Assembly: GCA_009746045.1 (NCBI GenBank)
Contig: RPFO01000154.1
Coordinates: forward strand, 7,554,693 to 7,618,692
Source: Mesostigma viride
Taxonomy: Eukaryota > Streptophyta > Mesostigmatophyceae > Mesostigmatales > Mesostigmataceae
Direction of reading: 5' to 3'
DNA: 64,000 nucleotides
Below the pieces are notes generated by a model. That model saw only the letters and a program-made list of their open reading frames with translations. It made no database searches and was not told the DNA's origin. Below are positions 10,633-31,500 of the stretch, piece by piece. Position 1 is the first letter of the stretch. Every line of letters starts with the position of its first letter. The position numbers and the translations under genes were made by a program.

Positions 10633-12560
10633 CGCAATAATATTAATTAATTAATAATTCAAATTAATTAATTAATTAAAAGACACGTGACTGCATCACG
10701 TGAGCATAAGTCCTCAGTGGGAGGGGCCGAACATGGGATGGAATGGATTATGTAAGCTATCTAGGTCCTAGTTACAGGGTTGTGGGCACCACGGCCCGAA
10801 TCGCTATGAATGCCATACGCGGTCACACGCGGAGCCCGGCCCCCACAGACTTGGGGGTGGTCTCCTTCATCACTACTTGCCATCTATCCTTGCGTACCAT
10901 TAAATTAAATTAAATTAAATTAAATTATAACATGCCTCCGTGGGGAGGTCATGTAGCACATATTTCATGATGGATGGGTGGTGTGGAGGAAGCCGCGTGA
11001 TCGAACGATCCTAACTCTATCTAGAAAATCCTAACTACACTACTCATCAAAACGCCTCCTCCGCTTGGGGGGAGGTGGCTTGCCCACAGGGTCGGGCGTG
11101 TGCGCCTTGACAATCTTCTTCCACCGCGTCTTGTCCTGCATGGCAGTCCAAAGACGGGAGAGAGAGTGGATGCGGTGCTCAAACTGGGCTGGGACCACTA
11201 GGTCGTCCAGCAACATCTGAACGTAGTTGGTGACAGGTTTCCCTACCCTTTTGGGAATGTCCTTGGGGCCAGGCCAGGTCAGAATGTGCCGCCCCGGCTG
11301 GCCAAGCCGCTGGGGGCCGGCCAGACCAAGGGCCATCTGCGTACCATCTGCCTCCATATGACAGACAAACCAGGAGGCTGCCCGGGCGTGAGCCCGTCAC
11401 TGTCTAGGGTAGCACATGTCCATGCCGAGTCTATCACGAAAAGTCCACGGGTGGCGGCCCTGCCGTGCGCGGCCTGGGGCACGCCAGGTGAGGACATAAC
11501 GCCCAGGCTGGGCGGGCTAGGTGCCAGCTAGTCTTAATCTGATGTGTTTACCTGATCTGTGCGGGGCCCGGTGGCGCACTGCGGGCCAGGTGCCCGGCTA
11601 GGCCCAGGCGCCTGTGCCTAATAATGTGGGAAACATAGGGCAAATCAGCGTACAAATCCTCATTACTCATGTGCAAACCAACGGGGATGTTAAGGGCCTT
11701 GCGCAGCATCTTGGTCACTGACGGTGCCGTCGAGGCGTTGCTCCAGCTCCTGCATAGGTCAGGATCGTCAGAATGACGACCTTGAAGAGGTCACGCTTGA
11801 CGATCCGGGGTAGGGCGGGGCTGCTCCACCAGCGGCGGTGGTCATGGACTTGCGCCCACGGCCCCACGCCAATGCTGATCCGTGTCATCAGGTCGTCCTC
11901 GCAGTCGGGAAGCCAACTGCCGAGCAGCTTGAAGCGGCCTGAAGTAGGGTAGTTGACCTCGGTGTCGTCTAAGAGGCGGAGTGTGGGCGGGGGCCCTGCC
12001 ATGCCGAGAGCCAGGGCCTCCGTTTTGGGGCTGATTTCTAGACCAACCGCGCCCGAGCCTCGAGCGCCAGGCAGTCCAGCCAAAGTCGGTTGGGCAGGGC
12101 TCTGGCTTCTCGATGAGCATGATGTCATCGGCATAAATGAGGTCAGCTAGTGAATTCTGCTTGTTAGTCGCCCCCCCTTCCCCAAGCTCGTTCGTGATCA
12201 CTAGGCCAGGGGCATGGCCTGCAATGCTAGCAAAGCGGGCACGTGCCTGGCGCATAACATAATCCACTACAATAATAAACAGGTACGGCAACAGGACGCA
12301 ACCCTGCCAGACGCCGGTCTGAGTGCAGTGGACATGGCGGGGTAACGCCGTGTTGAGTGCGCACCGAAGTGGTCGACCCCTCCTACAGCGTGCGGATGAC
12401 GGTAATCAGGGGAGTGGGGACGCGAGCGCGAGCAAGGACAGCCCATAGAGCATCCCAGAGGACAGAATCAAAAGCCTTGATGAAGTCGACGAAGATCAGG
12501 ATGGCGTAATAATATGTCAAAGGATGGCGTAATAATATGTTATTATATGTATGCCGGTTT
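10633..12560 (-). mobile_element. LINE-B copy 1, broken, with LINE-C nested inside
   Basis: Minus-strand non-LTR element of a second family. From the 5' side it shows VDFIKAFDSVLWDALW (near 12500), then YLFIIVVDYVMRQARARF and LADLIYADDIMLIE (near 12150), the catalytic YADD. The C-terminal part follows near 11500-11350, then the end and 3' UTR at 10890-10690, with a (TTAA)n tail at about 10633-10680. Next to the tail is CACGTGACtgcaTCACGTG. Frameshifts and stops break the frame several times. The 5' side is truncated near a duplicated GGATGGCGTAATAATATG (about 12497-12541). Confidence 0.82.
10901..11337 (-). mobile_element. LINE-C, 5'-truncated 437-bp insertion with 10-bp target-site duplication
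   Basis: The flanks TGCGTACCAT at 10891-10900 and 11338-11347 are direct copies. LINE-B copy 2 at about 50810 has a single, uninterrupted version (TGCGCACCAT). The inserted piece ends in a (TTAAA)n tail at its 3' side and encodes the C-terminus LTWPGPKDIPKRVG ... PPPPKRRRRFDE, ending in a stop at about 11040. This is the signature of target-primed reverse transcription with 5' truncation. Confidence 0.85.
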
Positions 12561-12990
12561 CCAGGGTTTCCGCATAAAAAATGGGTGGAAAACTGGAATA
12601 ATCTACGTTTCCTTTGTCCCAGTACCTCCACAAACTCGTAGAAACCTACTTATCAACCTATAAACGCATCATCATGGTTGTGCAGCCACCCAACAGCCAC
12701 TGAAATTTGCGCGAAAACTGGCGAGAAGTACCTAGCTGCCGCCATCGCCGTCGTCTTCACCTTCGTGCGGCGAAAATGCCTGATTTCAGTGGTGGAGACA
12801 AGTATTCCTGGACGCATGGCGATATTTGTTTGCAGCTGTCACCAAAAAAATGGAAAAAATACCAGGATTATTTCTTGAATTCTACGGGATGGAAGGAGTC
12901 TGTCCACCGAGTTTCAGGCCGAAAATCTCGTTTCTACTGTGTCTAGCTGCCACGTGTCAGATTACAACGCGATACATTGCGTTCGAACCC

Positions 12991-13014
12991 TACAACGCGA
13001 TGTATCGCGTTGTA
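12991..13014. repeat. 24-bp palindrome with a diverged second copy beside it
   Basis: TACAACGCGAT followed by GT and ATCGCGTTGTA forms 11-bp perfect arms. A diverged version (ACAACGCGATACATTGCGTT) lies directly upstream at 12964-12983, suggesting a duplicated hairpin. Confidence 0.8.
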
Positions 13015-15879
13015 AAAAAACACGGATCCTGCATGATGAACATTCCGGCACCATTGCATTTTTTTATTGCATACACTCTTTTCTAGTGAGTGTTGCTTCC
13101 CTCAGCAAGCCATAACTTGAATACAGACACAGGCATCATGTTGATTTCTAGTAGCATGCAAACTGTTGCATTACATCATACATAAGTACAGTTGCATGTC
13201 CCCCACGCCACTATGCTCCTCAGATTGCCTCACGGCGCATCATCGTGTGAAGACGAAACATGCAAGAACACACAGCTACGGAATGCCGGAAATACTGGGG
13301 CAGAGTGTCTCATCCCTGGCAAGGTGATGCGTGGAAGACTCTCTGGCTTCTTGCCCACTCCCTCAGCCACAGAGACTGTGTCCTTTGTAGACAAAGAGCC
13401 CCAGCTTCCAGCAAACCACTGAAGGGGTCAATAGACAAAAAAATCAAACTCCCTGCCCCACAATGCCTTTGGTTAAGCGCGAGCTCAACCAATTAACAAC
13501 GCTTGGACAGCATTGTATCACTATTGCCTTCTATCCGGTGACACGTATCACGGGAGCACGCATGACTCCTAGTCATTTCCCTCGCCTGCTCAATCTCAGC
13601 TGCCCGATGCCTCATCTCAGACTACTAGCTATTCCAAGGGCTGCTGCTAAACCGCTAAGCCATATGGGCCGCGGCTGCGTACTGGGCACTTGTGGGCACC
13701 GGATTAATCAATCAATTGCTTGGGCGCCACATAAGATAGGCATTCCAGGCACCTGGGTGGCTTGGTAACACCGCCCACCTCATATTCGCTCTCATCTCAT
13801 CACACCAGGTTACGAGCCATAACTTTGCGCTCCGCGATTGCCAAGGGTCGTCTTCAAAGGGCCAGCCAACAGCCACGGGCAGATATTGGTCCCATTTGAC
13901 ACACCCAGCCAAGAATTAGCCTTTCAGGGAAGTGGCCGCCCCCCCACCCAAACCACCCGTCCGACAAAAGGTGTCCCGCTTCAGCTGCCTAGGCACACCA
14001 CTGCCGGCCAGTTGCCCATGCCTCCTTTGGTAAACGCTGACTCGCACGGCATCCTTCCTCTGCCGTCCCAGGCTACCATCCGACTATAATGCTTCCTCCA
14101 GCCTCGATCCTGGGAAACACAAGCGGCCTCGTACTACCAACCTCACCCCCGCAGAATGCCAGGCACAGCTTCCCACCAGGGTGGTCGAGACATGCCTCCG
14201 ACCAGGGTGGAGAGAAGCGGATCAACCAATCCGGTGGACACCCCCCCTTGCCGCTGCTAATGCTTCTTCCTCAAGAATCGCCTGAGAAATGTTGCGGGCA
14301 GACCCCACAAGGTGGCACCACGGACCAGCTGGCAACCAAAGTCAGTCCTCTGCCTTCCTTTCAGCCTCCCTCACTTCCTTAGCGACGTGTGCCACCTGGG
14401 TGATAGTGGAGACTCGCAAGGGGACTAGTCAGGCTGCCTTTCGCGGCCAAGGCTGCTGCATATACCGCAAACCCATGCGTTACCACGGCCCGATCGTGAC
14501 GGCGGCCCAAAGCCACAGTTGCGGCTCTCACCATCAAAGCAGAGTACCAGGTGAGCGGACCTAACTGATTGTGATGGATGCAGGAACAGGCGAATGGACC
14601 AGGCAGAGCCGCCGCAAGGAGGACCCAAAGACCGCAGGCAGGCGGCCGGGTCAACAACATCGATGTCGGCATGCCCATCTCGCCGCGGTTTGCAGCCGGC
14701 AGAAGTCGAACTTGGGGGTCATCTCGCGTTTCGACTGGTGGCGACGCCAGCGCAGGCGTGGCAGAATCACCTGCTCCCACCGCTGGTGAGTAGAGCCGCC
14801 CGCGTCAGCACACCCCGGCCCTGCCGGCGCTCAACCCAATCATCTGCTCCAATCATCAACCGCTGCGATCCATCCATCCGGCTTCCATGAGACGTTGTAA
14901 GCAAGGGAGGGTGGTGAGGACTTGGAAGCAATAGGGTAGGACAAAGCAGGGCGGGGGAAAGCAGGTCCGCAGGTGCTTACGTGACCACCCCAGCACACCC
15001 CCACTGCGGCCAAGCTCCCCCGCACCCCTATCCCCCACTCATGCTGGATCACGCGAGCAGCAAGGCGCCTCGCCAGGGCATCGACTGGCAGGGTGCCACC
15101 ATTACGTGACGCGGCGGTCCGACTTGTGGGAGGCAGTCGGGTGGAAATCCAGCGACCAGCGACCTTTGCACGCCAGCAACCTGTGTTCCTCTGGCATCAA
15201 GCCTTCCTTTCACTCGTGCGAAGTGGACCAGCGGCTAGCCACCGCCCAGTCGCGGCCCGGCTGGCCACACGTCACGATGGGTGTGCCATGCTCTCCACGC
15301 CTGTTGGAACGTGCAACCGGGACGTATGCTGGCAGCCCGAACCCTTGCAGACGTCTTGCGACCGGAACTCATGCCCGCGTGCATGGCCACCACGCAGGCA
15401 TCCATCCATGCCTTGGATGGATGCACTTGCGCCTGACCACCCTGCCACCCTGCCCGAACAGTGGGTGCCCGTGCTGTGCCCGCTCCGCCCGCCCTGTGCC
15501 CGCTCCGCCCGCGCTGTGCCCGCTCCACCCGCGCTGTGCCCGCTCCGCCCTGCATGATTCCCCTCAGACACTTTTGCTCCACCATCACAGTAGCGCGGGA
15601 TGCGCGGTCCAGCCGCGCATGCCCTCCGCACCATCCGCCGATGACACCTTGGGGGTCCACATAACCACCATCATGCCATGCTTGACGGGAAGGCTTCCAA
15701 CACAAGGCGTGCATCAAGAGGCAACCGCATCCACCGCGTCACCCCGTCAGGCAATTGCTGCCCTGCCCTTGCGTCTCGCACCTGGATCATAGGCCATATA
15801 AGAATGGATCATAGGCCATGATGGGTCAGATCATAGGCCATATAAGAAGCCCGTGCCAGCACCGGTGTCGACATCCAAA

Positions 15880-16011
15880 CATGCTTGCCCCTGGTCATGT
15901 CAGCGACCCACGCTCGGCGTGTCAGCCACCCACAATCACATCCAACATGCTTGCCCCTGGTCATGTCAGCGACCCACGCTCGGCGTGTCAGCCACCCACA
16001 ATCGACCGGTA
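15880..16011 (+). repeat. 66-bp tandem duplication
   Basis: Two copies containing ATGCTTGCCCCTGGTCATGT and GACCCACGCTCGGCGTGTCA, period 66 bp. Confidence 0.85.
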
Positions 16012-16137
16012 CACTTCTGCCCCCGGTTCAATAGCCCGTGCGCCATAGTCAGGATCTGGTGAGCTTGACCCGGGTCGCCTCACAGACTCCAATGCATATT
16101 ATTGGTATACTATTATCCCCTGGCTTGATAATGCGTG

Positions 16138-25538
<9,401 letters not shown>

Positions 25539-28500
25539 ATGTTTGTTCAAAAGTTAAACCCCGCCACGGGCCTGCCCGAGTGGGTACACATCCCAGCGGC
25601 CGATTCCCTGACCAGTGACACTGACGGCAAGAAAGCCGAGGATGACGCGTCCCCGACCCGCGGCGATGACGAGTACGGCGCGCTGGACGAGCTCATGGCT
25701 TCGACTACCTACCTGGATATGCTGAATGACGGCTGTAGGAACCGGGCGTATCGAGCCGCTATATCCAGAGCCGTCGAGCCGAGTTCGAGAGTGCTTGATA
25801 TAGGGTGAGTGGTGCTCTCGACAGCAGATGGCTAGTGATATAGGGAGAGGAGTGCTTGATGTAGGGTGAATGGAGCTCGACAGAGCATGACTAAATATCG
25901 ATATTGGGGCAGGAGTGCTTGATGTAGGGCGAGGAGTGCTTGATATGAGGTGCGCTCTTCTACCATATTAAGTGTGTCGTCCGGCAACGCCTTAAGCTGA
26001 TTCCATCGGACAATGTCAACCTCCTTGTACCCCCTCATGAAAGTCTAACGCAGATCCAGTGTCAAAGAGACCACAAGTATCAGACAACAAGTATCACAGT
26101 ATAAGACCACAAGTATCAGATACTACAAGTATCAGACAACAAGTATCAGAGTATTAGACAACAAGTATCAGACAACAAGTATCAAAGTACTAGACCACAA
26201 GTATCAGACAACAAGTATCAGAGGAGTACTAGACAACAAGTAGCGACAACAAGTATCACAGTATAAGACACCAAGTATCAGAGCATCAGACAACAAGTAT
26301 CAGAGTATTCGACAACAAGTATCAGAGTATTAGACAACAAGTATCGCTTGTCAAGCGGAATATAGCTTGGCTGCATGACCTGCGCAGGTGGGCCACTGGC
26401 AGTCAGCAGTGCCTTTCCTATTATCCCTTATGATACATGAATAACAAGAAAGATAATGACCTCAAAAATTTTAATGGAGTAGTTTTTATACAAACTTTTT
26501 TGAGAACTACAGAAGTTTTAAGGCAGTAAATCTAAATTGCAATCGGCAAGGTCACCGGCCAGCAAGCAGTTGCCAGCTACGTTGCTCCGGTTTGTGGAGC
26601 TTGACTGGTGGGATTGGTTGTACAAGCAGCTCTGTGGGCCTTAGTCACCCCCCCCCGCCCCTCGGCCTTAGTGAATGACCTTGTTGGCAAGTAGTTAAAT
26701 TCTCTGCTGTGTTGGCTGGACGGGGCCAGGAAGGAAACAAAAGGGTGGGAATGCTTCTAGTTCGCATAGGCAGTCTTAGCCAGGCTTAGGTAGGTGCCCG
26801 AGGGCCTGAATGGCTGGCCGTAGGTGCCAGAGGCAACGTGTCTCTCACCTCCCATCGTGTCCCGCACGACGTGTCGCCGTCACTACAAATGTCGCTAGGT
26901 GCGCCACCTCCTACCCCTCGCCACCTTCTCCCACCCCTCACCACCTTCTCCCACCCCTCATCACCTTCTCCCACCCCTCACCACCTTCTCCCACCCCTCA
27001 CCACCTTCTCCCACCCCTCACCACCTTCTCCCACCCCTCACCACCTTCTCCCACCCCTCACCACCTTCTCCCACCCCTCACCACCTCCTCCCACCCCTCA
27101 CCACCTTCTCCCACCCCTCACCACCTTCTCCCACCCCTCACCACCTTCTCCCACCCCTCACCACCTTCTCCCACCCCTCATCACCTTCTCCCACCCCTCA
27201 CCACCTTCTCCCACCCCTCACCACCTTCTCCCACCCCTCACCACCTTCTCCCACCCCTCACCACCTTCTCCCACCCCTCACCACCTCCTCCCACCCCTCA
27301 CCACCTTCTCCCACCCCTCACCACCTTCTCCCACCCCTCACCACCTCCTCCCACCCCTCACCACCTTCTCCCACCCCTCACCACCTTCTCCCACTCCTGA
27401 CCACCTTCTCCCACCCCTCGCCACTTTGACAGGAGATGAGGAGTGTCCAGTGATGAGAGATAAGCCAACCATTTTCATTTCCAGGAGCATCCATTTCTAG
27501 GCGCATGGCCCCCCTTTTCCCCATGTTTTTCTTCTCCAGTTGCAGCAGGGCCAATTCCTTCCCCAGTTTGCGGCCTTGGTTTGAGTCGCCACTGTTGGCC
27601 AGCACACAGGCATGATCATGGGTGCTCGAGCCCTATTCGATGGGTGGAGATGTAATGATTGTCTTCCAGATGGTTAGAGCGTGTTTAGCATGCTGTTACT
27701 ACTCATGAACTCCAACCTTCAAGGCAAGCCCTTGAATGAGCACCAAGCTTGAAAGTTGAATGCAAGCCCTTGGCAGTGGCACCATGTGCATGTATTGGCG
27801 TGTGTGCGCATGTCCGTGTGCGTGACATGGACCTGCGATTATGCCTGCCATCAACCCGAAGACGTCGACATGATCAACACCCCTATCATGTCATGCATGC
27901 TCCACCCTGGAACACCCATGTCGTTCACCCTTCGCAACAACCCTTGACAACATCCCCCTGACAACGACCTCTGACGCCCACCCCTGACGCCCACCCCCGA
28001 TGACTCTGGCCACAGCACGGGGACAGGCGTCCTCTCCATGATGGCGGCGCGCGCCATGCAGCACAAGCGCGCCCGGCGGGAGCAAGGCCAGCCACGATCA
28101 GGACGCGACGGCGCAGGTGGGCTGTGCCACCCGCCGAGGGCAACGCCGGAACAACAGGGGGACAATCCGCAGCCTGGATCAGCGGCTCACTCCGAGATGG
28201 CTCGACTGCCACCAAGGGTGTCCATGCAGCCGCCCGCGGTGACGGATGGAAGTGTTTGTCATATGCAACAGCGCTCACAGCAGAACCCTGGGGTGGCAGA
28301 GGACAGCAGGGTTCACTTGGGAGAGAATTCAGACTGTCTCCAGGCTGTCTTGGCGGAGCAAAGCAGGATCCATGTAGAGCAGCCGTGCGCACACAAGCCG
28401 GTGGTCGCCTGTGAGCTGTTTTGGCCAATGGCGGACGTTGCCCGCGCGACCATCCGCCGCAACGGGCTGCAATCGTGGGTTCATGTGGTGGCGGAGAACT

Positions 28501-31500
28501 CGGTGGATCTGGCAGCGCGAGAGGTGGCGGGTGCGGGCGATAGCAGCAACGAGGGCGAGGAGCTACGGGCGGCGTCATCTGGGGGCGAGAGGGAGCTGGC
28601 GGAGTGTGCGAATGTGGTGGTGCGTACGTATGTGCATGGTGATGCACTTCAAGGTGCATGCGCCGATTGAAACCTTCATGCGATCTTGTGAAGTGCCATT
28701 GCAAGATTTGCAGGTGGGTCATGCCATGTCAGTAAAGATGTGAAGTGTCAGTAGAGTTGTGAAGTGTCACTGTATAGTTTTGAAGGTGTCAGGTGTCAGT
28801 AAAGTTGGTTACCCAAGAGTAAATTGATGAAGTGTAATGTCGTGGGGTGTTCTGTCAACCCTACTCGTGTGTATGCCGGCGCACGCAACGGTATACTTTC
28901 TCAGATGGAAACCCCTTATGGACTAAGCTAGGAGAATCTCGCTTTGCTTAGTAGTTTCCGTGCTTTCATAGAAGAAATCTGGGGGAAGCTTCATACTATG
29001 CAAGCTGCCTCACAGAGGCAAGGACGAGGCAAGGATCACCGACAATTTTTCAAGTGCCAAGGGAAAGGAGGGATAGACATAGAAATGGGGGGGGGGGGGG
29101 GAGAGGGGGGAAAGGAAGGGGACAAGGGGACGGGCAAGAAAAGAAGGGCGTTTCAAAGTGCATGATGCGCAAAGTGTTCACTTTTGCCCATAAGCCACGC
29201 ATTCTTGTTACTCCCTTATTCTGCATTATTTTCTAACAAACTTTGTTTCTCTTTGTCTCTTCTCTTTGTTATGGATCCTTGTAGCTGACAACTTGCAGCC
29301 TGTCCTCGTTACAAGGGCATTCATAAGTGCTTAGTGACCATCCAAATGGGCGCCTGTGGTTGATCTAATTTGCCTCAAGCATGGCCTCTAGAGTTATCCA
29401 CCCTGGAACACCGGACATTGCCACTTTGCCTGTATCAGACATCAGCTTATGTCCAGCCACAAGTAGCTTGTTGACTCGGCTAGCGAGCTTGTCTGCGCAT
29501 TCGCTCGGCTGGTGCTAGGTCTTATTATTGTAATAGTTTTATTTTATCATCTATTGTTTTATGTATTTGAATTGTTTAAGACCTTGCCTGCATCGATGCA
29601 TCACATTAATAACTTAAGCTCCTTATTAAAGTTTTTTGGTCTAGGGGTGTTCCCTCTTCCCGCAGGTGTCTGAGATCCTGGACTCTGAGTTCCTGGGCGA
29701 AGGCGTGCTGCCCACGATGCGACACGCGCACGCACACCTGCTGCGGCCGGGGGCTACAGTGATACCCTGCAAGGCGACCGTGTGGGGTCAGGTGAGGGGC
29801 CGTGCCACAGAATGCAAAGTTGACCCGCTTTGAGTGTATAAGCGATGAAGCAGAAGAATATCGAGGGTTAGCACGTGTTCTCACGAGGCACATGCATGCA
29901 ATGTACGATAATAAAATGGTAACAAGCATGTGGCATGGTGGGCGCGATTTTCCGCGGCTACCAAGGGCCTTGTAGGCTTGTGTGACATAGTCACGCTGTA
30001 CCATCCCTCCTGCTCCTGAAATCTGACGCTTTTCCGGAGTCATTTCACCAAAGGCTGGCTCATTTCCTTTCTTCAACGCTCCATTCCTGTCATTCTGTGT
30101 CTTGCATATTCCCTCATGCTTCACGCATACCGCTACATGCTCACGCCCATTGTCGCCGGACTTGGATGTTCCCATGGGGTGTGCGCAGCTTGTGCAAAGT
30201 CCCTGGCTCGTGAGAGGAAGCGCCCTGCCATGCTCATGCGCGTGCATGAGCGAGGTGCCAACATGCTCAACCATGCCCGACCGCGGTGACTTGAATGAAA
30301 ATGATGGCCTACCCTCCTCCAAGCTCCAACCCACATCAGCATGCCATCTCCAATGCATGACAGCCGTGCGGCGTGAGGCCATACCGACAGGGAGTGGCAG
30401 TGCTTCCCTCACGAGCGATGATCATCATCAAAGAACTGGCCCACCTTCGTGGAGCTGCCGCGGTGCCCACGGAACACCCCGGGCACTCCACGTGGATGCG
30501 CTCGGGCGCTCGAGGGATCTCGAAACGGTGCGTCTAGCTTCGGGCCAGCAAAAGAAACCTGGGAACAAAGGGCTGCTCTCGCAGAGCCTGTGTGTAAAAT
30601 GGCTGCATGTCTCCGCGTGCCTTCGTAGAGGTGGGCCAAGCTGCCTGGAGTGGTTTCAGGACGACGTGCGTAGCCGCGTCTCGTGCCTCCCCGGCCGCCA
30701 CAAAATGCTCTTGTCGTCATGGCCGAAACTGAAATCTCCATTTGTACGGCAGCAAATAGGTTGTGAGGTATTTGATGGAGATTGGTTATACAGCAGAAAG
30801 GGAAACTTGATGCGCACACCAACGAAAGAGCCGCTTGATGCCACCTCGAGGTCTATGCTCGGTAGACTAATTAGTATGTTGGGCCTTGGCACCTCATCTA
30901 GCTTTGCCAACTTATAATCTTATAAGCTTGCCATAGTTTATTCGCAGCACGGGGGAGGAAGGGGGAGTGAATGTTCACATCTCATGTAAAGGTGCTGCAG
31001 TGCCCCGGAGCTGACAGACCATGCTCACCACCAGCGCCCCTTGCCCTCCCTGCCCTCGCCCTGCTACCTGCCAGCTGTCACAACCGTTCCCCTTGTTTCA
31101 CTTCGACCTCTCTTCCCCTGAGGGCTGCGCGCCGCCACAGCCTGACAGCTGTCGCCTGTCACGCTTGGTGCCGCTGACGTCAACGGGCTCAGTGGATGCG
31201 CTGGTGACGTGGTGAGTGGTGAGAATGAATTGTGAAACCTTGTCATGGTTCTGCTACAGATGTTGGTTTTCTGTTCTTGTGTTTAGGGAAAGTGTGTTTA
31301 GGGGGTGCTTACGTCGCAGAAGATTTGTTGGGTCCGCTCAAATAATTTGGTTTTCCACAAAGGCCTGGATTGGCTTGGGACCCTTGTGCGGACTTCCGCT
31401 CGCATCAATCATCTCTTATTTGCCCGCGGCATCTGTTATTCGGGTTTTGTCAACGCACCACCATGCATCCAACTTTGTGTCATGCAGCATACCCACTGAT

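Larger units (their letters stand above)
12561..16137. other. Long gene-free block downstream of SnRK1
   Basis: No protein family, RNA gene or complete transposon was recognised. It contains palindromes at 12962-13014, short GC-rich repeats (CGCTCCGCCCGC type) at 15470-15550, ATAGGCCATATAAGAA repeats at 15785-15850 and a 66-bp tandem duplication at 15880-16011. ORFs of 60-230 codons here are mutually overlapping and show no conserved features. Confidence 0.4.

Noticed and set aside
12940-13020. tRNA-like segment (GTTCGAACCC resembles a T arm)
   Set aside because: No acceptor stem, D arm or anticodon arm can be built around it; it belongs to the paired palindromes.
26050-26345. CRISPR-like array of ACAAGTATCAGA repeats
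   Set aside because: Repeats are about 10 bp with irregular, non-unique spacers, inside a eukaryotic intron.
26810-27500. Pro/Ser/His-rich proteins in three frames
   Set aside because: Products of the 20-bp minisatellite in PRMT7 intron 1.
29606-30412. 268-codon minus-strand frame
   Set aside because: Antisense to PRMT7 exons 3 and 4, whose plus-strand translation matches the family; no conserved feature on the minus strand.
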